From Burkholderiales bacterium 8X (lineage in GTDB: Bacteria > Pseudomonadota > Gammaproteobacteria > Burkholderiales > Burkholderiaceae_C): a stretch of 64,000 nucleotides of DNA. Both the position numbers and the translations under genes were made by a program. This document shows, piece after piece, positions 6,858 through 17,178 of the stretch. Location of the stretch: NCBI GenBank assembly GCA_902506565.1, contig LR732703.1:3764256-3828255 (forward strand). The letters run 5' to 3'. Numbering within the stretch: the first letter of the stretch is position 1; every line of letters starts with the position of its first letter. Under the pieces are notes generated by a model. That model worked only from the letters and a program-made list of their open reading frames with translations, did not search any database and was not told where the DNA came from.

Positions 6858-9251
6858 ATGAGCAACGAGAACGACGTCCGATTCGTAGGAATGCCGATGC
6901 AGCGCCGTGAAGACGCGCGCCTGCTCACCGGCGGCGGCCAGTATGTGGCCGACATGTCCCTGCCCGGCATGCTCCACGTCGCTTTCGTGCGCAGCTCGGT
7001 CGCGCACGGTCGCATCGTGAAGGTCGATCTCTCGCGCGCAAGCGCCGTGCCTGGCGTTCACTTCGTGCTCGCGGGCGCCGAACTCGCCCAGGCGCTGCCG
7101 CCGGTCAGCGACCAGCAGCTGCCCCTGCCGGCCAAGTGGCGCACCGCCGTCGCCCACCGGATCTTCGATCCGCGGCAGCCGCTGCTTGCGGTCGACAAGG
7201 TGCGGCATGTCGGCGAAGCCATCGCCGTCATCGTGGCCGAAAGCCGCTACATCGCCGAAGACGCGCTGGACCTGGTCGATGTCGAGATCGAGGAGCTGCC
7301 CGCGGTGGTCGATCCGGAGGCGGCCCTCGCACCCGGCTCGGCCTTGATCCACGAGCAGAACGGCACCAACCTGCTCGCGGAATTCGCGGTCGAGAAGGGA
7401 TCGGTCAAGGATGCGCTCGCCCGCGCACCACGGCGCATCAAGCGGCGCTTTCATCATCACCGCTACGCCGCGATGCCGATGGAATGCCGGGGCATCCTGG
7501 CCCAGCACGATCGACGCACCGACGTGATCACGATCTGGAGTTCCACGCAGATGGTCCACTGGGTGCAGCGCGAAGTGGCCACCACCCTCGGGCTGCCGGA
7601 GGCCAACGTGCGCTGCGTCGCGCCGGATGTCGGCGGCGGCTTCGGCGGCAAGGGGCATGTCTATCCCGAAGACATCCTCATGAGCTATCTCGCGCACCGG
7701 CTGCGCCGGCCGGTGAAATGGATCGAAGACCGGCGGGAGCACCTGCAGTCGGCCTGCCACTCGCGGGACCAGCTGCACGACATCGAGATCGGCTTCGACG
7801 AGCAGGGTCGCATCCTGGCCATGCACGATTCGTTCTACATGGATTGCGGTGCCTGGAACCCGGTCGGCGTCGGCATTCCGTACAACACCGCGAGCCACCT
7901 GATCGGCCCCTACGAAGTACCGCATTTCGGCGTCACCGCGCGGGTGGTCACCACCAACAAGGTGCCGAACGCACCGTACCGCGGTGCCGGCCGACCCGAG
8001 GCGGTGCAGGCGGTCGAACGCATGATGGACATCATCGCGGGCGAACTCGGACTCGATCCGGTCGAGCTCCGGATGCGCAACCTGATTACACCCGAGCACA
8101 TGCCTTACTCCGTCGGTATTCCCTACCGCGACGGCGAGCCGGTGGTATACGACGGCGGCGACTATCCCAAGGGCCTGCAACTGGCGGTGGAAGCCATCGG
8201 CGGTCTTGCGCACTTCCGCCGGCGCCAGCAGGAAGCGCTCGCCCGCGGCAGCCACCTGGGGCTCGGCCTTGCCGTCTACACCGAAGGCACCGGCGTCGGG
8301 CCGTTCGAAGGCGCCACCGTCCGGATCGAGCGCACCGGCAAGGTCTACGTCACGACCGGCGCCTGTTCGCAGGGGCAGGGAATGGAAACGGTCTACGCCC
8401 AACTCGCGGCCGACATGTGGAAGGTCGCGCCGGAAGACGTGGTGGTCGTGCTGGGCGACACCTCGTCGATCGCGATGGGCTTCGGCACGATCGCGAGCCG
8501 CTCGACCGTCAACGTCTCGGCGGCCATGCATCACGCGAGCGAGCGGCTGGTCGCCAAGACGCTGGCGCTGGCCGCCAACATGCATGAATGCTCGGTGCAC
8601 GACCTCGAATTGCGCCGAGGCGGCGTCGGACTCATCGGCGTGCCGGGCAGCGAGATCAGCCTCGGCAAGCTCGCGCAGGCGGCACGCCCCGGCTGGGACA
8701 ACAAGCTGCCCGCCGGCATGGACGCCGGCCTCGAGGACACCTACTACTGGGAGCCGCCGACCGTCACCTGGGCCTATGGCGCGCATGCGGCGGTCTGCGA
8801 AGTGGACATCGAGACCGGCAGGATCGACATCGTCGACTACGCGATCTCGCACGACTGCGGCGTCGTGGTCAACCCCTTGCTCGCCGATGGCCAGATCATC
8901 GGCGGCGTGGTGCAGGGCATCGGCGGCGCGCTGCTCGAAAGCTTTCATTACGACGAGAACGGCCAGCTGCTGACCGGCTCGTTCATGGACTACCTGCTAC
9001 CCACGGCCGACGCGATTCCGCACATCAAGATCAAGCACCAGGAAACGCCGTCTCCGCTCAACCCGGTGGGCGTCAAGGGCCTTGGCGAAGGCGGCGCGAT
9101 CGGCCCGCCGGTCGCGATCGCGAATGCCGTGTGCGATGCGCTGCGGCCGTTTCGAGTCGAGTTCAACACGACGCCGATCACGCCCGAACAGGTCGTGCGC
9201 GCCTGCGGCGTGCTTCCCGCCGTGGCGACGAAAGCGAAGGCGGCTGCCTAG
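6858..9251 (+). CDS. Molybdopterin-binding large subunit, xanthine dehydrogenase family
   Basis: 797-residue catalytic subunit binding a molybdenum cytosine-dinucleotide-type cofactor; it hydroxylates a carbon, often in an N-heterocycle or an aldehyde. Seen: GGGFGGKGH (~257-265), PYRGAGRPEA (~373), GQGMET (~507), and the catalytic Glu in KGLGEGGAIGPP near the C-terminus. The loop AYRGAGR differs from the AYRCSFR loop of true aerobic CO dehydrogenases, so CO oxidation is unlikely. ATG at 6858 with GAAGG just upstream is preferred over a GTG two codons earlier. The stop codon shares the CTAG tetramer with the stop of the convergent transporter gene. Confidence 0.92.
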   Translation: MSNENDVRFVGMPMQRREDARLLTGGGQYVADMSLPGMLHVAFVRSSVAHGRIVKVDLSRASAVPGVHFVLAGAELAQALPPVSDQQLPLPAKWRTAVAHRIFDPRQPLLAVDKVRHVGEAIAVIVAESRYIAEDALDLVDVEIEELPAVVDPEAALAPGSALIHEQNGTNLLAEFAVEKGSVKDALARAPRRIKRRFHHHRYAAMPMECRGILAQHDRRTDVITIWSSTQMVHWVQREVATTLGLPEANVRCVAPDVGGGFGGKGHVYPEDILMSYLAHRLRRPVKWIEDRREHLQSACHSRDQLHDIEIGFDEQGRILAMHDSFYMDCGAWNPVGVGIPYNTASHLIGPYEVPHFGVTARVVTTNKVPNAPYRGAGRPEAVQAVERMMDIIAGELGLDPVELRMRNLITPEHMPYSVGIPYRDGEPVVYDGGDYPKGLQLAVEAIGGLAHFRRRQQEALARGSHLGLGLAVYTEGTGVGPFEGATVRIERTGKVYVTTGACSQGQGMETVYAQLAADMWKVAPEDVVVVLGDTSSIAMGFGTIASRSTVNVSAAMHHASERLVAKTLALAANMHECSVHDLELRRGGVGLIGVPGSEISLGKLAQAARPGWDNKLPAGMDAGLEDTYYWEPPTVTWAYGAHAAVCEVDIETGRIDIVDYAISHDCGVVVNPLLADGQIIGGVVQGIGGALLESFHYDENGQLLTGSFMDYLLPTADAIPHIKIKHQETPSPLNPVGVKGLGEGGAIGPPVAIANAVCDALRPFRVEFNTTPITPEQVVRACGVLPAVATKAKAAA

Positions 9252-10273
9252 CCGGGCCGGCGCTGCTCGACGCCGGCTGGCGCCCCTGCCGGATCCGCTG
9301 CGCCGCGATCCTCCGGCCGCCGGGCATAGCGACGCGCCAGCACGGCGCACACCATCAGCTGCATCTGGTGATAGACCATCAGCGGCAGGACGATGGCGCC
9401 GGCTGCGCTCGCCGAGAACAACACGTTGGCCATCGGAACCCCGCTGATCAGGCTCTTCTGCGACCCGCAGAAAACGATCGAGACCTCGTCCTCCTTCGAG
9501 AAGCCCAGCATGCGGCAAGCCCAGGTCAGGAGACTCAGGACCAAGCCCAGCAGCACGGCGCACAAGACCGCCAGGCCCGCGAGCGCCGGCAAGGGCAGCG
9601 CGGACCACAAGCCGTCGATCACGGCGTGGCTGAAGGCCGCGTACACCACCAGCAGGATCGAGCCCTGGTCAACGAACTTGAGGACCGACGCACGCCGCTT
9701 CACGAATTCGCCGACCACGGGCTGGAGCAGATGGCCGGCGACGAAAGGCAGCAGCAGTTGCATGGCGATGCGGCCCATCGTCGCCAACGGGTCGGCCATG
9801 GCCGCGCCCTTAGCCAGCAGCAGCCCCACGAGGAAAGGCGTGATCACGATGCCCAGCAGCGTGGAGGCCGACGCGGCACAGATGGCGGCAGGCATGTTGC
9901 CGCGCGCCAGCGCCGTGAGCGCGATCGACGACTGCACCGTGGATGGCAGCACGCACAGGAACAGGAAGCCGACGTACAGCTCGGGCGTCACGAAGGGAGA
10001 CAGGACGGGCTGCAGGCCCCAGCCGATCAACGGGAACAGGAGGAAGGTGGCGCTGAACACCATCAGGTGCGCCCGCCAGTGGCCAAGCCCCGCCAGGATC
10101 GCACTCCGGGAAAGCTTCGCGCCATGCAGGAAGAACAGCAGGCTGATCGCCACGGTCGTGGCCACCTTCAGCATGTCCGTCGCCCGACCCTGTGCCGGAA
10201 AGAGGCTTGCCAGTGCCACGGTGCACAGGAGCATGAGCATGAAGTTGTCGGGCAGGAAGCGGGGACGAGTCAT
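9248..10273 (-). CDS. Bile acid:sodium symporter family (SBF-like) transporter
   Basis: 341-residue inner-membrane protein with about nine to ten hydrophobic segments, from NFMLMLLCTVALASLF at the N-terminus to the final one near VLFSASAAGAIVLPLMVYH. The pattern LPSTVQSSIALTALARGN and FCGSQKSLISGVPMA is typical of the SBF-like (YfeH/PF13593) branch of the BASS superfamily. Such proteins move organic anions or unknown solutes with Na+ or H+. It is divergent from a LysR gene 96 bases away, which probably regulates it. The C-terminal ~30 residues are hydrophilic and Ala/Pro/Arg-rich. Confidence 0.85.
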   Translation of the reverse strand: MTRPRFLPDNFMLMLLCTVALASLFPAQGRATDMLKVATTVAISLLFFLHGAKLSRSAILAGLGHWRAHLMVFSATFLLFPLIGWGLQPVLSPFVTPELYVGFLFLCVLPSTVQSSIALTALARGNMPAAICAASASTLLGIVITPFLVGLLLAKGAAMADPLATMGRIAMQLLLPFVAGHLLQPVVGEFVKRRASVLKFVDQGSILLVVYAAFSHAVIDGLWSALPLPALAGLAVLCAVLLGLVLSLLTWACRMLGFSKEDEVSIVFCGSQKSLISGVPMANVLFSASAAGAIVLPLMVYHQMQLMVCAVLARRYARRPEDRGAADPAGAPAGVEQRRPG

Positions 10274-10369
10274 CGGTGGTCGGGAGAGCGAAATGCGTTG
10301 CCGCGAATTGGATCGCGTGTGCTGGCAAAAGAGAAATCGATTGAGCGGATGGTTCTATGATTTCGCTGC

Positions 10370-11275
10370 ATGAATGTGACCTTGCGCCAGTTGCAGGTTT
10401 TCCAGGCCGTGGCGGCGACTTCGAGCTTCACGCGAGCGGGCCGCCAGGTCGGCTTGACCCAGCCCGCCGTCAGTCGATGCGTGACCGAACTCGAGCATCA
10501 GCTCGGCCTGAAGCTGCTCAACCGCACGACTCGCGAAGTCGTTCTGACCGACGCCGGCAAGAGCCTGTCGGGACGGCTGCATGGCGCGCTGGACGAGCTT
10601 CAAGCCGCGCTCCAGGACGTGAGCGGCATGGCGACGCAGCGACGTGGACGCGTGCGGGTCGCGTCCAGCCCCACCTTGTCGGCGCACCTGCTGCCCGACT
10701 GCATCGCCCTCTGCAAGCAAGAGAACCCGGCGCTGCAGTTGATCGTGCTCGATCGGCTTCAGCAGGATGCGTTGAACAGCGTGGTGCTGGGCGAAGTCGA
10801 CTTCGGCGTGGTCGTCGATCCGGGGGAACGCGAGGACCTGCGTTCGGAGACGATCTTGTCGGAACCGTTCTGCGTGGTGCTGCATCGCTCGCATCGGCTG
10901 GCCCGGAAGCGCTCGGTGGCTTGGCGGCAGCTCGCGGGCGAACCGCTGGTGCTGCTCGATCACGCCTCGGGGAGCCGGCGGCTGATCGATCGGGCCTTGG
11001 CCGAACAGAAGGTCGACGCCATGGTGGTGCAGGAGGTCGGCCACGCGACCACCGTCTTCCACATGCTCGAAGCGGGCTTGGGCGTCTCGGTGCTGCCCGA
11101 GCTTGCGTTGCGGCGACACACGTCGGGTGAACTGGTCCATCTGCCGCTGACGCCACGTGTCGACCGGGAGATCATGCTGGTGGTCAGGCGGAATCGGGCC
11201 TTGGTTCCGCTGGCGCAAATTGCCTGGGATCTGGTGCGGAGGGTGGCGCGGAGCCGTTCGGGCTCGGCGTCGTAA
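10370..11275 (+). CDS. LysR family transcriptional regulator
   Basis: 301 residues. The N-terminal winged helix-turn-helix is clear: MNVTLRQLQVFQAVAATSSF, then TQPAVSRCVTELEHQLGLKL and TTREVVLTDAGK. The rest is the periplasmic-binding-like effector domain, starting near RRGRVRVASSPTLSAHLLP. It is divergent from the SBF-like transporter gene, the classical LysR arrangement, so it probably activates that gene in response to a small organic acid. The effector is not readable from the sequence. Confidence 0.92.
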   Translation: MNVTLRQLQVFQAVAATSSFTRAGRQVGLTQPAVSRCVTELEHQLGLKLLNRTTREVVLTDAGKSLSGRLHGALDELQAALQDVSGMATQRRGRVRVASSPTLSAHLLPDCIALCKQENPALQLIVLDRLQQDALNSVVLGEVDFGVVVDPGEREDLRSETILSEPFCVVLHRSHRLARKRSVAWRQLAGEPLVLLDHASGSRRLIDRALAEQKVDAMVVQEVGHATTVFHMLEAGLGVSVLPELALRRHTSGELVHLPLTPRVDREIMLVVRRNRALVPLAQIAWDLVRRVARSRSGSAS

Positions 11276-11289
11276 CGGTTGCTGCCGGC

Positions 11290-11324
11290 AAAAAAAAAGC
11301 CCTCGAGCATCAAATCTCGAGGGC
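11290..11324 (-). terminator. Rho-independent terminator of tRNA-Ser
   Basis: On the minus strand the stem GCCCTCGAG pairs perfectly with CTCGAGGGC across an 8-base loop (arms 11316-11324 and 11299-11307) and is followed by nine T residues. It lies just downstream of the tRNA gene. In the plus direction there is only CTTTC after the stem, so it may end the LysR transcript weakly as well. Confidence 0.85.
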
Positions 11325-11330
11325 CTTTCA

Positions 11331-11420
11331 TGGAGGAGAGGGAGGGATTCGAACCCTCGGTACGTTCGCACGTACGCCTGATTTCGAGTCAGGTACATTC
11401 GACCACTCTGCCACCTCTCC
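11331..11420 (-). tRNA. tRNA-Ser(CGA)
   Basis: 90 bases including an encoded CCA end. The 7-base acceptor stem GGAGAGG/CCTCTCC, the anticodon stem CCTGA/TCAGG with loop CTCGAAA (anticodon CGA, reading UCG), a long class II variable arm (GTACGT-GCGA-ACGTAC) and the T arm GAGGG-TTCGAAT-CCCTC are all visible. The base before CCA reads T where bacterial serine tRNAs usually have G. It lies 50 bases downstream of serS, on the same strand, and has its own terminator. Confidence 0.95.
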
Positions 11421-11470
11421 GGTGTCTGTCGAGCCTCAAATTCTAGCAGAGGCTTTTCGGCATTTTCGAC

Positions 11471-12811
<1,341 letters not shown>

Positions 12812-12849
12812 CTAGGTGTCGAGATTCGGCGCCCGGACGCGGCCGGTAC

Positions 12850-13812
12850 TCAGGCGAGCGTGGCCGGATCGACGTTCGCGCCGCAGACGACGAGGCAGAC
12901 CTTGGCGCCTTCCGACGGTTGCCAGGCGCCGCTTTGCAAGGCCGCCAAGGGCAAGGCCGCGGCCGGCTCGACGGCGAGCTTCAGCTCGCGCCAGAGCCAC
13001 AGCTGCGCCGCTCGAATCGCATCGTCGGACAACAGCAGCGCATCCCGCACATGCCGCTGGGTGATCGCCCACGCGATCTCGCCGATGCGCCGTGCGCCGA
13101 GCGAATCGGCCGCGACGCCGCCGACCTCGACATCGACCGGCGCCCCGTTCTCGCGTGCCCGGAAGAGCGTCGGCGCGCGTTCGGGTTCGAGCGCGACGAC
13201 ACGGCTGCGCTGGCCGAACCAGGCCGCAAGGCCGCCGATCAGGCCGCCGCCGCCAACGCTCACCAGCACCGCGTCCGGCAGGCCGGCCTGTGCCTCGATC
13301 TCGCGCCCGAGCGTGCCTGCGCCGGCGACCACCTCGGGCTGGTCGTAGGCGTGGGTCAACAAGGCGCCGGTTTGCCGCTGGCGTTCGAGGCATGCGGCCA
13401 GGGCATCGCTGTAGGCGGCGCCGCCGACCACGACGTCGGCACCCAGGCTGCGCAGCTTGGCGCGCTTGGCCTCGGGCGACACCTCGGGCAGGAAGACTTC
13501 GCAGCGCACGCCGAGCGCCCGTGCCGCCGCCGCCGTCGCGATGCCGGCGTTGCCGCCGGAAGCCACGATCACCCCGCTCGCCGGAATCTCGTGGGCCAGC
13601 AGGCGGCTCATCATTCCGCGCGCCTTGAAGCTGCCGCTGGTCTGCAGATGTTCGAGCTTGAGCCAGACGTCGAGTCCGGCGACCTTCGATCCGATCGCGC
13701 TGCCCGGAAGCTTCCACAGCGGCGTCTCGCGCACGAAACCGGGCGCGCGCTGCTGCAGCCGCAAGGCCGCGGCCTCGATGTCGATCGACCGCTCGTCGAA
13801 GCTCGCGTTCAC
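12850..13812 (-). CDS. Threonine/serine dehydratase family PLP enzyme
   Basis: 320-residue fold-type II pyridoxal-phosphate enzyme. PLP Lys is in SGSFKARG (~57-64), the phosphate-binding loop is [11 protein letters not shown] (~183-193), and ASGGNAG (~84-90) is the substrate loop. It probably deaminates L-serine or L-threonine to a keto acid; close relatives are racemases, so that is the main alternative. GTG start overlaps the ispH stop (GTGA), so it is translationally coupled. It lacks the C-terminal ACT regulatory domain of biosynthetic IlvA, which fits a catabolic enzyme. Confidence 0.85.
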   Translation of the reverse strand: MNASFDERSIDIEAAALRLQQRAPGFVRETPLWKLPGSAIGSKVAGLDVWLKLEHLQTSGSFKARGMMSRLLAHEIPASGVIVASGGNAGIATAAAARALGVRCEVFLPEVSPEAKRAKLRSLGADVVVGGAAYSDALAACLERQRQTGALLTHAYDQPEVVAGAGTLGREIEAQAGLPDAVLVSVGGGGLIGGLAAWFGQRSRVVALEPERAPTLFRARENGAPVDVEVGGVAADSLGARRIGEIAWAITQRHVRDALLLSDDAIRAAQLWLWRELKLAVEPAAALPLAALQSGAWQPSEGAKVCLVVCGANVDPATLA

Positions 13813-14771
13813 GAGGCGGCACCCTTGCCGGCCGCGCCTTCGTCGAGCTTGAGTCCCTTCGGCAAGGGGAATTTGAGCGTCTCCTGGATGCCGTCCATCT
13901 TGCGCACCGACACCGCGCCCAGCGCCTTGACCCGGTCGATCACTTCGCGCACCAGCACCTCGGGCGCGGAGGCGCCGGCCGTCAAGCCGACCCGCGTCTT
14001 GCCCTCGAACCATTCGGGCCGGAGCTCGGCGGCCGAGTCGACCATGTAGCTCTCGGTGCCGAGGCGCTCGGCCAGTTCGCGCAGCCGGTTGCTATTGGAG
14101 CTGGTCGGGCTGCCGACCACGATCAGCAAGTCGACCTGCGGGCTCAGCACCTTGACCGCGTCCTGGCGGTTCTGGGTGGCATAGCAGATGTCCTGCTGCT
14201 TCGGTTCGCGTGCATTCGGAAAACGCGCCCGCACCGCGGCAGCGATCTCGGCGGCATCGTCGACCGACAGCGTGGTCTGCGTGACCACCGCCAGCTTCTC
14301 GGTCTGGGCCGGCGAGATGGTCGCGACATCGGCGACATCCTCGACCAGGTGGATGCCGCTCGACAGCTGACCCATCGTGCCCTCGACCTCCGGATGTCCC
14401 TTGTGGCCGATCATGATGAACTCGTAGCCTTCCTTGGCAAGCTTGGCGACCTCGACATGGACCTTGGTGACCAGCGGGCAGGTCGCATCGAAGACATGGA
14501 AGCCGCGCTCCCGGGCCTCGGCCTGCACCGCCTTGCTGACGCCGTGCGCGCTGAAGATCAGGGTCGAGCCGGGCGGCACGTCGGCCAGGTCCTCGATGAA
14601 GATCGCGCCCTTCTGCTTCAGGTCGTTGACCACGTAGGTGTTGTGCACGATCTCGTGGCGAACGTAGATCGGTGCGCCGAACTTGGCGATCGCCCGCTCG
14701 ACGATCTCGATCGCGCGATCGACCCCGGCACAGAAGCCGCGCGGCTCGGCCAGCACCACGTCTTGCAGCAT
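13809..14771 (-). CDS. ispH: 4-hydroxy-3-methylbut-2-enyl diphosphate reductase
   Basis: Last enzyme of the MEP isoprenoid pathway, producing IPP and DMAPP with a [4Fe-4S] cluster. 320 residues, typical. The three cluster Cys are visible: [10 protein letters not shown] (Cys14), [11 protein letters not shown] (~Cys105) and [12 protein letters not shown] (~Cys205), with the catalytic Glu/Thr region VVTQTTLS. Start at [10 protein letters not shown]; an upstream extension would run into the FKBP gene. The stop is followed by a four-base overlap with the dehydratase gene, and it lies five bases downstream of the SlpA-like gene, so the three form one operon, an arrangement known for slpA-ispH in E. 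coli. Confidence 0.98.
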   Translation of the reverse strand: MLQDVVLAEPRGFCAGVDRAIEIVERAIAKFGAPIYVRHEIVHNTYVVNDLKQKGAIFIEDLADVPPGSTLIFSAHGVSKAVQAEARERGFHVFDATCPLVTKVHVEVAKLAKEGYEFIMIGHKGHPEVEGTMGQLSSGIHLVEDVADVATISPAQTEKLAVVTQTTLSVDDAAEIAAAVRARFPNAREPKQQDICYATQNRQDAVKVLSPQVDLLIVVGSPTSSNSNRLRELAERLGTESYMVDSAAELRPEWFEGKTRVGLTAGASAPEVLVREVIDRVKALGAVSVRKMDGIQETLKFPLPKGLKLDEGAAGKGAAS

Positions 14772-14776
14772 GCCGC

Positions 14777-15235
14777 TCACAGCACGCCGATCAAGCGAAC
14801 CTCGAAGGTCACGGGCTGGCCGGCGAGGGGATGGTTGAAGTCGAAGCGGACCGCGGTGTCGTTGGACTCGATCACGGCGCCCGCGTAGCTGCCGCTGCCG
14901 TCGGGCGTGGGGAACTGCACCACGTCGCCCACCGCGTACTTCTCGTCCGGGTCGCCCATCTGCGCCAGCAGCGAACGCGCCACCCATTGCTGCATCTCGG
15001 GGTTGCGATCGCCGAAGGCGGCGCCGGCCGGCAGCTCGAAGGTGGCTTGGGCGCCTTCTTCCATGCCGATCAGCTGCTGCTCGACCGCGGGCGACAGCTC
15101 GCCGGTGCCGAGCGACAGCGTCGCGGGCTTGTCCGCGAAGGTGTTGATGATGTCGCCGGCCGGCCCGGCAAGCCGGTAGTGCAGCGTGAGGAAGGAGCCG
15201 GGCGCGACGATCGCAGCGGTGGGAGACAAGGACAA
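14777..15235 (-). CDS. fkpB: FKBP-type peptidyl-prolyl cis-trans isomerase, SlpA-like
   Basis: 152-residue cytoplasmic proline isomerase/chaperone. The N-terminal part [10 protein letters not shown] and the region [20 protein letters not shown] are the split FKBP domain. The inserted flap (IF domain) lies between about residue 75 and 130 and contains [12 protein letters not shown], as in SlpA/SlyD. It ends with [17 protein letters not shown], the family hallmark. Unlike SlyD it has no His-rich tail, so it is assigned to SlpA. It is the first gene of the operon with ispH and is divergent from radC across 61 bases. Confidence 0.95.
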   Translation of the reverse strand: MSLSPTAAIVAPGSFLTLHYRLAGPAGDIINTFADKPATLSLGTGELSPAVEQQLIGMEEGAQATFELPAGAAFGDRNPEMQQWVARSLLAQMGDPDEKYAVGDVVQFPTPDGSGSYAGAVIESNDTAVRFDFNHPLAGQPVTFEVRLIGVL

Positions 15236-15296
15236 GATGGGTTCCCGATAGACTGGCCGCCTATTTTAGGGAGTGGGCCCAGAGCCCTGGAACGAC

Positions 15297-15974
15297 ATGG
15301 CTTTCAAGGATCTGCCGGCCGGCATGCGGCCGCGCGAAAGGCTGGTCGCGCACGGCGCCGCGACCCTCGACGATGCAGAGCTGCTCGCGCTCTTGCTGCG
15401 CACCGGTCTTGCGGGCAAGAACGTGATGCAGCTGGCGCAGGAACTGCTCGATGTCTTCGGCGGGCTGGCCGGCCTGCTCAACACGAGCCTCGACGACCTC
15501 AAGCGCATCAAGGGGCTCGGCGGCAACGCCAAGCGTGCGCAGCTGGCGGCGGTGCTGGAGCTGGCCCGGCGGGTGTTGTCCTGCCGCCTCAAGGAACGAG
15601 AGGTGCTCGACAGGCCCAACCTGGTCAAGGACTACCTGCAGCTCCGCATCGCCCATCTGCCGCACGAGGTCTTCGTGGTGCTGTTCCTGGACACGCATCA
15701 CCGGCTGATCGCCTTCGAGGAGATGTTCCGCGGCACGCTGACCCACACCAGCGTCTATCCGCGCGAAGTGGTCGCACAGGCGCTGCAGTACCATGCCGCG
15801 GCCGTGGTGCTGGCGCACAACCATCCGAGCGGACTGCCGGAGCCGTCCCGAGCCGACGAGGCGATCACGCAGATCATGAAGGCGGCGCTCGCGCTGGTCG
15901 ACGTGCGGGTGCTCGACCACCTGGTCGTGGCGAGCGGCGGTTCGGTCTCGATGGCCGAGCGCGGGATCCTCTGA
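15297..15974 (+). CDS. radC: RadC family JAB-domain protein
   Basis: 225 residues. The N-terminal UPF0758 domain contains a helix-hairpin-helix ([16 protein letters not shown]). The C-terminal MPN/JAB domain has the metal motif HNHPSG followed by the Asp in SRADEA. Named after an E. coli radiation phenotype later traced elsewhere; its real function is uncertain. ATG at 15297 is chosen, giving a protein starting [16 protein letters not shown]; a GTG at 15273 is the alternative. It is divergent from the SlpA-like gene and 56 bases upstream of the Smr gene, with which it may be co-transcribed. Confidence 0.93.
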   Translation: MAFKDLPAGMRPRERLVAHGAATLDDAELLALLLRTGLAGKNVMQLAQELLDVFGGLAGLLNTSLDDLKRIKGLGGNAKRAQLAAVLELARRVLSCRLKEREVLDRPNLVKDYLQLRIAHLPHEVFVVLFLDTHHRLIAFEEMFRGTLTHTSVYPREVVAQALQYHAAAVVLAHNHPSGLPEPSRADEAITQIMKAALALVDVRVLDHLVVASGGSVSMAERGIL

Positions 15975-16030
15975 GACCGGGTACGGTCAAGCCGCAGGGC
16001 TTATCCTGTGACGCTCGACGAGAAACCCGA

Positions 16031-16687
16031 ATGCCGCAGTCCTCCAAAGCCATCAAGAGCCTGGCCGAGCTCAAGTCCGTGCAGCGCACGCTGGCGGAAC
16101 GCCGGGAGCGCGACGAGGCCGAGGCCCGCGCCCGGGCCGCTGCCGAAAAGAAGCGCGCCGCCGAGCAGAACCTGTTCGCGCGCGCGGTCGGCGCCACCCG
16201 GCCGCTGCGCAGCGTGGCGCCGGTTTTGCTCGCACCCGAGCCCCCGGCGCCGATCCCGGTGCAGCACCAGCTTGACGAGCAGCGGGTGCTGCGCGAATCG
16301 CTTTCCGACGAGTTCGACGTGAGCACGCTGCTCGATGCAGACGATGCGATGAGCTTCCGGCGGCCCGGCATCGGCACCGCCATCACCCGCAAGCTGCGCG
16401 CCGGCGAATGGACGATCCAGCGCCAGATCGACCTGCACGGCATGCGCAGCGACGAGGCGCGCGAGGCGCTCGGCGGCTTCATCCGCGAGGCGCACAGGGC
16501 GGGTATCCGCTGCGTGCGCGTGGTGCACGGCAAGGGGCTCGGCTCGCCCGGACGTCAACCGGTGCTCAAGGCCAAGGTGCAGCGCTGGTTGATCCAGAAG
16601 AACGAGACGCTCGCCTTCGTGCAGGCCAAGCCGGCGGAGGGCGGCGCCGGTGCGCTGGTGGTGTTGCTCGCGCCGGTGAAGCGCTGA
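16031..16687 (+). CDS. Smr/MutS2-domain protein (SmrA-like endonuclease)
   Basis: 218 residues. The N-terminal ~90 residues are charged, with an Ala/Arg/Glu-rich helix (residues ~15-50) likely to form a coiled coil. The C-terminal Smr domain has the two hallmarks IDLHGMRSDEAR (~134-145) and VRVVHGKGLGS (~164-174), which form the nicking-endonuclease site. Family members act on branched nucleic acids or on mRNA in ribosome rescue. It follows radC in the same direction. The start is the first ATG of the frame after radC. Confidence 0.92.
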   Translation: MPQSSKAIKSLAELKSVQRTLAERRERDEAEARARAAAEKKRAAEQNLFARAVGATRPLRSVAPVLLAPEPPAPIPVQHQLDEQRVLRESLSDEFDVSTLLDADDAMSFRRPGIGTAITRKLRAGEWTIQRQIDLHGMRSDEAREALGGFIREAHRAGIRCVRVVHGKGLGSPGRQPVLKAKVQRWLIQKNETLAFVQAKPAEGGAGALVVLLAPVKR

Positions 16688-16712
16688 GCGCGCCGAGCGA
16701 AGCCGGTCGAGG

Positions 16713-17132
16713 TCAGCCGCCCCGATTGCGCATCCAGTCCGCAGTCTGGAAGAACGAGTTGCGAAGGCGCGTTCGCAGGCCCTCATCCACCCCGCAGTCG
16801 CCCATCGCCTGGTCCATGCAGGCGAGCCACTGGTCGCGCTCCTTGATGCCGATGCTGTGGCCGCCGATCGATTGCGGCAGGTGGCGCGCACGCAGCATCG
16901 GATGGCCGAAGCGGTCGGTGTAGTGCTGCGGCCCGCCGAGCCAGCCGCACAGGAACCAGAAAAGGCGCTGGCGAGCGTTGTCGAGCGTGTTGCCATGCAC
17001 GCCGCGAAGCTCGGCGTAGGCGGGTTCGAGTTCCATCAGGTCGTAGAAACGATCGACCAGCGCGCGTACCTTGTCTTCGCCGCCGATCCACTCGAAGGGC
17101 GTGGCGAAATCGGATTTTTCTTCGATCTGCAT
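16713..17132 (-). CDS. Group II truncated hemoglobin
   Basis: 139-residue heme globin with the shortened 2-over-2 fold. Seen: the FEWIGGEDKVRALVDRFYD start of helices A/B with the B10 Tyr, FWFLCGWLGGP with the group II Gly-rich/Trp region, and the proximal His in MLRARHLPQSIG; a later WLACMDQAM contains the conserved G8 Trp. Such proteins bind O2 or NO and are tied to NO/ROS resistance. It starts at MQIEEKSD. Neighbours, Smr and a LacI regulator, do not suggest a dedicated partner. Confidence 0.93.
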   Translation of the reverse strand: MQIEEKSDFATPFEWIGGEDKVRALVDRFYDLMELEPAYAELRGVHGNTLDNARQRLFWFLCGWLGGPQHYTDRFGHPMLRARHLPQSIGGHSIGIKERDQWLACMDQAMGDCGVDEGLRTRLRNSFFQTADWMRNRGG

Positions 17133-17178
17133 GCCGGCATTGTCCGCGTGCCGGGCACGCCGGGATGTCCGCAGGGAC

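Noticed and set aside
6858..9251. Aerobic CO dehydrogenase (CoxL)
   Set aside because: The active-site loop reads AYRGAGR rather than the AYRCSFR of form I CoxL, and no coxDEFG accessory genes are present. A general molybdenum hydroxylase fits better.
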